A stretch of DNA of 64,000 bases from the NCBI GenBank assembly GCA_001799575.1, contig MGTT01000011.1:1-64000 (forward strand), given 5' to 3'. Shown one piece after another: positions 63,301 through 64,000 of this stretch. This DNA is from Elusimicrobia bacterium GWA2_56_46. GTDB lineage: Bacteria; Elusimicrobiota; Elusimicrobia; Elusimicrobiales; UBA9959. The notes beneath the pieces are model-generated. The model saw only the letters and a program-made list of their open reading frames with translations. It made no database searches and had not been told where the DNA came from. Each line of letters starts with the position of its first letter. Position 1 is the first letter of the stretch. The translations under genes were made by a program, and so were the position numbers.

Positions 63301-64000
63301 GCCACGCCGTAGACCGCGCCGAACGGAAAGACGCCGGTGAACGAATCCTGATCCTCATACGCCAGGCTGGGTTTGGTGAGAGAACCGCCCGGGGCCGCCG
63401 AATCATAAGTGAAATAGCGGGTGGTCCAGAGGGAGAGGTTCCTGGCCGGCACGGCCTTATCGTAGGCGCGGACGTATATGTCAAAGCGTTTATTATCGCA
63501 CCAGTCGGATACGCCCTGGGCGGGGCAGGTGGCTTTCGGCACGGACCAGCTCACGGAATTTGAATTCCAGCCGGAACTGGAAAGCCAGGTTTCGGGCGCC
63601 GTCCAGCTGGAGCCGGTCCAGTAGACATTATCGTCAAAATTCTTTATGGCCACCTGCACCTCGTCCGTTTTGGCGAACTGGTGGGCGGGCACGTCCGCGG
63701 CCGTGCCGGTGATGACATTGACCGGGCTGGCCGGAGACTTGTAAAGATTGTTCGAAGCGGGGGACGTGACCACGGCCGCGGGCGCGCTCGCGTCGTACAG
63801 CCAGCTTACGGAAGGATAGCCGGTCTCCTGGGTGTTCCCGGTGACGTCGTTACCTCTCGCCTCTATCTTGTAAACGGTACCGGTGATCCAGGACGCGGGC
63901 ACGCCGGAATAGCTCCACGTGGACGAAAGGGCGCCGACCGTTCCGGCCGGGGACGCCACGGTTCTGGTATAACCGGCGGCGGAACTGCTGGACCAGATCA
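39360..64000 (-). CDS. Giant multidomain surface protein (5' end outside window)
   Basis: One uninterrupted frame covers the last 24.6 kb and is still open at base 64000, so the protein exceeds 8,200 residues. Order from the visible N-terminal side: about nine Ig-like units (~64.0-60.6 kb), about 30 repeats of ~130 residues with a VDxYxN motif (~60.5-49.2 kb), five or so related longer units (~49.1-46.6 kb), about eight units with Ca-binding-like loops such as DLNGDG (~46.1-40.7 kb), a fibronectin-III-like domain, and a FlgD-like C-terminus with NYPNPFDP and WDGRNELGSYVSKGG. No catalytic domain is recognisable. Probably an adhesin or cell-surface fibre. The FlgD-like end resembles T9SS-type sorting domains, but secretion by that route is unproven. 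Confidence 0.93.
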   Translation of the reverse strand, partial: IWSSSSAAGYTRTVASPAGTVGALSSTWSYSGVPASWITGTVYKIEARGNDVTGNTQETGYPSVSWLYDASAPAAVVTSPASNNLYKSPASPVNVITGTAADVPAHQFAKTDEVQVAIKNFDDNVYWTGSSWTAPETWLSSSGWNSNSVSWSVPKATCPAQGVSDWCDNKRFDIYVRAYDKAVPARNLSLWTTRYFTYDSAAPGGSLTKPSLAYEDQDSFTGVFPFGAVYGVATDGSNSRKSGIKTVDVSIRNPAAGGSGDNWWNGSVFTVNDADCDGGADDACWIAASTGTEVTNNVPWNFTSTPTWISGQTYRVKVRIKDNADNSAVLDRTFTYDTSGVPGIGITAPVHNNYYKSISLISGTASNNFQVVSASVSIREKDSKLCWSVGASTFNIPSNTAPDECPASAWYTAADLAIDGFLPNYKWSYAMPPLRDNYVYEAAARDMAQSGKTNQTSQVTFTYDITNPTSAVLQPANGAYIKTFPAVAGTALDYNANASGVTGGGGVQAAVKRNSDNRWWSGSVFANPHAEPPAEAEWLPVDCVMSGACPGEWRKTTGLPDAAALSSDPGLLYQYTLYSRAYDVVGNTQTILAAAAAFNWDVSGPAVGFTTPTTSGYGVYSSLSEIGGTAQDSNNIGGVEFRIKHPVDSYWTAGSDFTGGVNSWHAASGTILTGALLNWATTYVPLWAEMNNSLWELNARAADSAGNYSTVYSTASFRYDITAPVSVTTNVVEGSTAPAYTVIAGTGTEANGLALAAGDVFKIRVHDISNDSCFNGVGGWTAGCTGGGFINVPAANLTVYTSTYAWYYSHSSFSDPTPAWTSGHTYQINVKGRDTAQPANYETAFATRTFIFDNQVPASVALIPGQSGSAWDGVRDYKYVPSGSFNITGTASDATAGINTHDVGDCDPWGVRINVCEVPTISTACSDSGARWYKQADSSFTAVTEPVPPLCATDVDPVTSNWLFQITQGSTKLKDGYYYRTKVIAQDKVANAENQSSKSMVEFLVDNTKPAAVWNNRPSNGQEEDIYEPGGTASDPEPLSDPDPAEGHINYSGIPDKSYIELAIRRDEGTEGPVPDSDDYWWDGSTWTAKGATPVWHSLVQLGSSTFASGEWTYSGLKCSDDADRLAFTCWVRGKLHWLQVRANDRAQNQQIPASPLDVRVQAAVSKFVIIPEGTAPYNYAAGVPHTVTIEARDNLDGIAAGFTGQVRFMTVDAGAPELPGDGLPADDAAVFVNGVAGSVSGLSLRMAGSRNLQVCKLNAGTPDCGIFGAKTIVVTTAAVNRLLVMNAEQTHRPGCVNQNANCSSTDGMGRQGSPTAKTAGTAFNVRVLAVDQYYNIDTSSSPAISLASPDPRDDAERSVTLTGGDMTFSITPQSKGTARTVTASGAGVAGTWNTTPNITVKAKTASDPKKLLALLPGEVLNPDYSTGKQPCPGNCPSDRVAGGTFTVTAYAADEFMNYYDPSDNIGTQPNVWLETSDPYDVHPATVQLSGGTTTFFVNMYQASTQTVSAKTAAAGYANYTPLTPGATTVIVAPDTANKLQILLPGEAARPGKGPYDSNPATGGREYPPDILTAGDTAYATVNCVDRYFNKVTGCNPIVDVEFAGAGTAENDDSGIFANTSLSGGTNSLPVRFLATGWQGGGSMASSRTVTVSELGTNCGGVACAADFRSAAVKPAAAKKLQIVVRPGFASCPVANSVDQLEAPGTVTGFYPGCGVNEGGNKHAGSQFQVRINAVDEFFNRRNYPFETDSRNIRIVTSDPYDVENDGLAWDSVSLGARGTAGYLDINVRPSQSTTTLKIEAFDVSGQVPALDTGTASGVMVDPAGATKLHIVMDCGAGCGEKLEPGSALGVTGLPADAAAGTRMALKVYLTDDYFNMVSASTSSVKLESADLNDYDVVSSTRDINSGVASWSASNGPVIFNARSLAKLKASLVDPVSGLAMPGSYSSDLQSSTFTVNPAAFAKIIVRLSEQDYKPGQPDDPSDPLGANGFSCAYNFNRCGKDPGTVIDNPKTAGNPYQAEVIATDFYYNKVSTNAAVTIIPGAAPNVTNETVETYPVQTLQDGATVYNLAFTVADDPRYITPRHSLDSVAGYRSGNISVNPETTPKKLVLLMPGECLAPGSATGKFGAPDKDGLADEDTDGCTTGKGNGVQPFTAGTQIRYKVRLADNYYNARTANGGDDVMLRIVSDDPYDSASDPRVGATVKIANGGDTFDSNPGGNDWTFVTATAPAPTGGWKLTATKESGATCPACVMSSTTKMAVEPGAAVKLQVLAPGEVAAPGSANGKDMAYTPAISTAGARFTFTVRLTDANWNLVPNNNVPVNVGIRGDPYAVFTGGADFELMAGFADKEVTLKRAQTGGNYAVIEATSTGLTSALYSPATRDIGVVHSTPTHLQTLLPNQTADPGSASGRIGGVFVATAGISFPISVRATDDYWNICADTSATVNLSTPTGSDKYAAGMGVNQPLSAGATVFNVIFYRGEGSSNNVIASTTGVNALLADLSGSIVVNSSSAAKLLVLLPSETRDPGKPPYDYGSTGGRVISAYAPAAGTAFTAAVYAVDNYWNRRTDVSADVKGVTADPNDVETGLSVRPLFSGTTNFNAMMVTQGAWQITASTNTGAALKDGVSQPVNVAAGAADRIVALMPGEALSPGKSPYDAGGAPGNLWGGKTSTQLSDLANWQAGVSTSVRVQAVDAYFNPVNDSRSVTLTPSDPNVSALVQPLENGSTVFNLPLYTAVVSTGTARWFTASVTGLPNNSYQTPEALLLPGVPTSLRLLAPSQQRAPGTAAGRSGPIDVQTAGLPFNVTVDVTDNWGNMVSSQPAARIYTPDDAYDAVGDNFAAGRLTPLTDSGSGGTTSFTLIMKTERTSAAGEATVPSASRIVAEMSGGALAVSSAALTVNDDENCAAGTCRLLMTIAPQVYTPGLGNSGQPGAQTAGVPFEAVIRAVDSNYNLIEYKGGPENNPAVSFSVLERPGAAPETDPANLNLSKGSGNTFFALNFATDTVRLHVSTTVPGFDAFTTSTLAVNTSSYYQLHVVLPGETYYPAGPNGRQGTPTAQTAGNLYTVDVRAVDAYYNRVSTNPAINVITDDQFDGEPGAKLLSAGYTTFDIVPKTSTHTLTPSRVIARQNSDYSIIFGTSSNVPVNANTPAALLLAVPGEAFQPGNAVGGGKTAAPADAQIVGSSMTLTVRLVDAYFNMVPNPSPAPLVKILTDDKYASIPANKSLTTGEDTFTNYYFKIANTSPGWRIYASTAAASPLSVAPSTSPYIVVSATTTDRLLLTVQGETYDPGNEPGGGKYGTASNAEAGAASTVTVRAVDRFYNLKSTDTAVQIRTTDPYAVPPAARNLLNGATTFELVFRTATTDGEISTGPWRITASTAGAANMLPSVSPLINVDAGPAVKLLVLAPGLTADPGSAAGYSGSASTQTAGINFTVDVKITDAYFNRKTNASSTIGLTSNDPFDSLAADVVPVFTSNGKVSFPGSKLHTRNYKGDGAPAGSPDGWNILASTTAGVSYTQGVSTAIPVRGGAADRLVILAYGEALEEGNVPALGKKAGFTPAQVTAGVISTVTVYATDDSYNIDTTTNAVVQVSFDPAGTIYDDPYANAVSTAIALVNGTTSYQVILRVGESKLSRVVALSTTNPSLVHGETQNIPVAPAAMVKLQLLAPGEWAVPGKPPYDWGETTGGKTGSPDPWIAGKWSTATVRFVDNFWNLVNSAGNVTVYSLDPKDDIVNPDPKTFAVSGSSVTDWKFIQSNTSPGWKLWAQSPTFPALYKSTSPAITVNSSSHTLLQVLLPGETADPGNPAGKTGTPDPWIAGLPYTVTVNAVDAYYNVVPGVSDIVLAEIENDPYGLPQSLSRQLQSGTTNFTFTMKIATAAAAGAGARLRAADSTNAVIPVSYSEYYTVSSSDAVKLQVLLPNETPLPGSPLGKQGSVSTQTAGVPFPVIVRAVDPYFNLVTAEQTEVYLLTSDAYDLHPSTVQLTAGTTVFWPALVTESTVTVTALSTTSYLASVSSSVYNGPASPYKFHMILPGETLTQGKCDTVSLCAALAGRAGSAGTPDFSDPGVWPSTAGVNALAKVYLVDRYYNRVRSHPGTQVRLTTAAPNGSYGFYTDPGAVSVTAGLADMTFSLRTAATGHMLTASETSANGYLAANSSTFTVTANNPAQMVVTLPTETQVNGKNTGAAGRSGTVFIATATNVSCYSARVYAVDAWYNLVTWTPDTTVTAQTSDLNDTDPAGSFTLTGGSGTINDICPKTARKPSNDGADPDGLVTDARLTVTRTAGADLGVANSSDFTVVPNQLNRVQALVAGECTAPGTAAGRGCTPSAQPADDGFDVQVRVTDAFWNMVSTMPTTENISVAATDPNAILPPAQDVAVSSAMFTITMTRAGNTARIMAYDSEAGQDLIDSTDEDNCTSQQFTINPGVLDRIVLIHEGRGQTLNQGATTYDLSRQATAAELSTATAGGGFAVRVYATDSYFNIIPGALFGESVTIKGPNDTYGNNPGYTGIFNANGWADINNIYLRRAATGQYLTAAYAGADPNINANRKTDPPISPAGVNPSTFTVVPAAAYGIQALMPWESADPGRGVYPAGGKIVGSTSTALSPSIFAGVPFTVKTRVVDRYFNLVTSTGNVYLATSDKFDVSPNTTTFNSDGTKDLAVTLKTRAATHIIFASNPDNNFGANGPPNAANQTTSFFTESSAPVRLMVLLPGETEVEGKPAGVDENGNVKAGEPAGKKGRPSIFTIGISTDVTVNMVDAYYNRVTAPALQPTVALATFRDDVDTAETLPAKVMSLGSISFANATGDPIEPHRSRFDYVVGATCTASPAAISSATSADWEVDPGVLHHLDFDDLAAVDGTTGPVPQWTNTVRAGDWFDVRVTAHDQYHNVVSTGANLSAFSVTLEAESPSPANVNQNPEVLGGQSFSVSDKGTKAISSAFKLKQASPPARWVRVKKTGVVDPATDISTERTEAPGYSQKPAITVNVGDVTAVKVSVLAGGSNISGDHYTLEANDVEVRAGKNNSPPGSLGKVKLQGMTVDNYDNQVKTPGTTTYIQVVDVTSGRPGGIMRLGAGYLDAGVSTTAYTDADGLVGISTSIWYFVETISTGTQARVWIGTVPAPGGDYSAMSQNVTAKFTTIGGDVSRAVFTAVPSGPVTAGLSGLYTVKRVDDFGNPVVVDGTSINLNLPDAEVAIHAANGFIQATSGNPAQPPYTYGFRDASNSAFINPVLTIPDGCVVTGCSNPSANSVSFYYRDSMASIPLTDQRASTWSITAGNPLGSPSVANAVHALTVVPAVTDHLSFDSYKSTFVAGKPINPDSFNPNLLRVELRDFYQNPTPSTMTLSIVLSSSRTQSAYFDFHDFSLAPDFNDTFPPSFVTSTDTLSVPLGQYYATFYYLDTRASYDYGASSASLPAVKAEVPLVPAWTPAVQSQLIIARENSDSGRVTVAAPAGHLTASSNTFAPSQAFQIQMRDVFGNISAQAAGSDRMFSLQSNSTGTVLFVSPSTASVAIANPTGFVVRLPGGEHTVNFYIADRLAKTSTVTVQTSGLTAVDQMYTVDPNQPDHLDFLTPARRLVAGTTMQYSWASDNGTPLDPSDDIRTEVPTPITLGLRDAYGNVTSTDVATSCFFDSARSLRIGKDPTKALVTSSDWTQLDLVSNKMFDINPNDTSLTIYAWDTVAGTDTLTLSAMVGGLIPLADNQQDVAITPARAAYFTLHHTYTAAAPLKVTDDTKSLTASRTEDGNTVTWGVNARDRYGNVARGDSQNGQYYSGNIIFSVNSSSAVLTNRENSAKNTAGTTYYMFSPQADSDPGVYPLLGVRADLMTTSLKINVTDYATAALPDSDPNKIFGYTGDAGRPWPAAQWGAYPPAGANSDADVVVGGVVIQPTDMAPDPSAAKQTLLAGTIFAGMTELYQGSGIISPNYPVLMWKLSVRAQPQGSGLTARLKEFKVLKTGDLPASDVKSLELYWDSTANGNFCPPEAAASGKCTNPDVLISSVGFSGWSGTYWGMTDLDTKFPTETLVGETSHDYFFAVRISTTADLTVERSLGLALQAPNQHVLVSSITAPVSVAVNNFEMHTATSAVKRAPAQIYTVSNSTYVNIAAYVDGVQYSTAVQGQKYAGMLRVPVWTNEFNASIDYITVNRISDTGSEGSDGDITAVRLFLDSNPKGCENAGGGNGTFETGNDTEITDPNNPAVFSGGGVDLSIVDKANCGYVATSTRTYFVVFDYSNSAILYKTHAAVINSGNIFPVSGTGEPPSFTVMQSSFVTVVPTYDTAQITAKLNMGGGAKVQGSTNVPVAQMTLNTNQGAAVLTAIKLDRWSHSSQGAVKNNKADDVVNIKVYLDINNNDLLEPGTDQIVTPEGETQTFPYAAISTGLAIGETAFLEVTDFKPFQGIAAERPSEEPYLPPIAPGRLVLGDDQTDENLKEVVYYTGYDDVLKRFTGLTRGADGTAAKDWPAGAIVSGQARVRLRGTGAEVARGLSGTELAVTDRNYIVAYDLSNLASPGSQARLGFEMRTTDYFKIVWPDLFSSANVGIEPALTNAYIQSIVEYPDQVYIAPENLNASQELMQGTTNNAVVSFAMSVEKSDALWRRLIVRATGTAVGDGLVTDELNSVNLYRDVNSNYNLDAADIFVGSAAFNTGGGYQLAKIEFGQSTAAVQRILAAPSRYLLTLDIHDTAVPTDPVTGDPRTLGLMLETESFPVVEDGNDDAAADSISETDMPNKRPAAFTFSSALHNIVPKPQVLSVSADAVFSDESGNMYPAARLAQDITTTGAGDAAWLVSSTLGLAASGYALVDNEIVSYDSTTTVALVNVIRGRLGSVAETHLTGAVVGTEIRQGQKYRGAFILRLAASDFEIQVNRIKLKRTKPDLLNGADTDISKVRIFRDLNGDGVLNLDANGEPVADLQVSSGAFGGSLAELYLGEEGRDYVLIRKTLSPATFFVTIDVNPTAAFSYPGTANLNEVAGVELDGQSPFSIITGPAGVGHSVSVSTPVASPNYVIVPTTDTLTMVVSNVASGSVLQNEKTVQMLKLELKTKARENTAILNSLKLDLTGSGVDSDIVNVKIWRDSANNGIADDTGAVAGVYPNLLTAGNDFFNQRTSLVRFNEGVVISSYPTVLYVTVDISEFGQVGKTLSLSVGGTDYFEVAIPDGKEAAGVFPAASALDTIQEAASVVTMGVNDISATAGAVVQAQTLVPVLRFNMKTDTSQGTWRKLLVEKTGSSSDVTKPYGRNRDVKFVKLFRDANSNDALDVSDLPISSPKSVLAAAVSSAAAVPFDLVVQSTAGFPSSGDLLLADLELMHYVSISTFSPALRVTARSGIMGVAATPALNLSTGAVVEKVDFFDQVDDNNRVKLVDLSVPQLLSPSQQTYFLSYDVGETATVGNGIGVKIPGPNAIIIDAPPDTVNGRVNVGVSQFPQLPSGTTSQDLPFETVKILVGGTILKISGLSLAPATAEPGTQDITFMRLDFRTDQGMVDLGALKLTQTGTKYCADASACDLTAINLYLDSDGNNTYSAGDSLIGRAEQRYQPGGTLDFDLGVATVSILSDGLPRLRVGTGRSTIFVVGTVGVSTATIGHYVGLTLASYLDVKAPGGLVGLSAVPDALLQPPVSSALVVIESLVVPSVSVSTDAVPVIITLAGPGIPSVAVGYPAYAKVDPVNCNNGKDPAVARNNICKDASNNYIPDQARWICADGSSWLTACPQDPPLMDLNGDGAPDNFSAGADPKLTKISLLGDAVPSRDMVGNRFLEMDLNQDGVPDQVLVSAAGARQMLLGTDSMDPTKLTPAPDQGFVPSAWTGSGQTLKATLPMVNAEEGYYEVAAGRFYDEPASLSVTWQRAGTSVSSLKGMRASSIATLAAGAPLTAATLTGLALPAPNVARLAQNVGVTDTRFVVDDDSALQLPGLIYVGSEIMRLARVQGSPNTLEVVPSETDTGRGLRGSSPINHLGSSLGGEPVSDDAAIFSARFVSVSASTTTTSAARPMFVFRFDPKTPTIPGIPRPQLAAGALAQTSYEVKWDPSVQHVSGVAGYEVQERGGKPDDLQANVVWRPLGFVPARTPSYFTGSSAFPGETPRAKDQFFTYRARAMSNAMVFSEWSVLDTPVPTGVLSSVLSAVKNYPNPFDPRKGGVEGKTYIAYTLSDNAEVTITLYDLLGYMVKEFRITSGSEGGRPGPNTVAWDGRNELGSYVSKGGYIARVKASSPKGSKVIIRKIGVIH
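39363..40030 (-). other. C-terminal fibronectin-III-like plus FlgD-like domains of the giant protein
   Basis: SYEVKWDPSVQHVSGVAGYE ... FFTYRARAMSN fits a fibronectin-III-like fold. The last ~100 residues, YPNPFDP, IAYTLSDNAEVTITLYDLLG, NTVAWDGRNELG, KGGYIARVKA, match the FlgD_ig-like pattern found at the C-terminus of many very large secreted proteins. Confidence 0.7.
40700..46150 (-). repeat. Array of ~8 units with Ca-binding-like DxNxDG loops in the giant protein
   Basis: Loops such as YLDSDGNNTYSAGD, LFRDANSNDALDVSD, IFRDLNGDGVLNLDANGEP, LYRDVNSNYNLDAAD and YLDINNNDLLEPGTD recur roughly every 600-750 bp, each followed by a beta-rich segment that often ends FxVxxDIxxxAxxG. The loops resemble EF-hand or dockerin calcium sites, so Ca-dependent stiffening is plausible. 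Confidence 0.7.
49200..60520 (-). repeat. Array of ~30 repeats of ~130 residues (LLPGE...AVDxYxN) in the giant protein
   Basis: Each unit runs LxVLLPGETxxPG, a Gly-rich loop, TAGxxFxVxVRAVDxYxNxV, a TxDPYD-like loop, and LxxGTTxF. Units have diverged in sequence but keep the order and length. Boundaries are approximate. A resemblance to invasin/Big_1-type Ig domains (VxDxxGN motif) is likely but by eye only. Confidence 0.75.
60600..64000 (-). repeat. About nine Ig-like units at the visible N-terminal side of the giant protein
   Basis: Units of ~115-130 residues share a WWNGSxF / WTGSSWTA segment, a GxxYxVxxRAxDxAxN segment and an FTYDxxxP link to the next unit (FTYDSAAP, FTYDTSGVP, FTYDITNP, FRYDITAP, FLVDNTKP). 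The array continues past the window edge. Confidence 0.7.

Noticed and set aside
39360-64000. Splitting the giant frame into several genes
   Set aside because: No in-frame stop, and no internal start with a ribosome site and signal peptide, was noticed. Repeat units run through without a break.

Overview
The window reads as a bacterial chromosome segment, most probably from an uncultivated Gram-negative lineage. Elusimicrobiota is my best guess. The basis is the combination of pseudopilin genes, a short secreted TYYPSPAGIY-type protein, a giant FlgD-like-tailed surface protein, a LuxC/LuxE operon without luciferase, and very frequent intergenic palindromes. The assignment is inference, not proof. 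Most of the window is GC-rich. The first ~3 kb (SIR2, kinase) and patches up to ~10.3 kb are visibly AT-richer, as expected for imported DNA.

Region 1 (1-10.4 kb) is a defence/mobility island, almost all on the minus strand. It holds the C-terminal part of an HNH nuclease, a Ser/Thr kinase plus SIR2 two-gene module, a DpnI-type methyl-directed restriction enzyme, two copies of an ORF6N-domain gene each followed by the same small unknown protein, a DUF1016-type PD-(D/E)XK nuclease, a pRiA4b ORF-3-like protein, and a Fic AMPylase with its own operator cluster.

Region 2 (10.4-28.3 kb) is mostly housekeeping: P-type cation ATPase, alaS and tilS (divergent), an FGE/SUMF1-domain protein, mltA, pfkA-rlmB, a two-domain membrane protein, an EamA transporter with a His-rich tail, an M29 aminopeptidase with an ATP/ADP-translocase-like carrier, and a secreted zinc phospholipase C-like protein.

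Region 3 (28.3-35.1 kb) has a fatty-acyl activation/reduction operon (GNAT, LuxE, LuxC-ligase fusion), followed by a CZB-type chemoreceptor.

Region 4 (35.2-64 kb) is cell surface: a lipoprotein, three pseudopilin-like proteins, a small secreted fibre-like protein, a Cys-rich repeat protein, and one giant gene (>24.6 kb, >8,200 codons, running off the right edge). The giant gene is built from about nine Ig-like units, about 30 repeats with a VDxYxN motif, about eight Ca-binding-like DxNxDG units, a fibronectin-like domain and a C-terminal FlgD-like NYPNPF domain.

Two sequence-level systems run through the window. (a) A promoter element made of the palindrome CGACA-N6-TGTCG lies exactly 11 bp upstream of a TATRCT-like -10 box. 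There are five copies, all pointing at a gene, mostly accessory ones. (b) Several families of palindromic or tandem repeats sit on the 3' ends of genes and often supply the last codons and the stop. Several genes also have a -10 box only 6-10 nt before their ATG, which suggests leaderless mRNAs.
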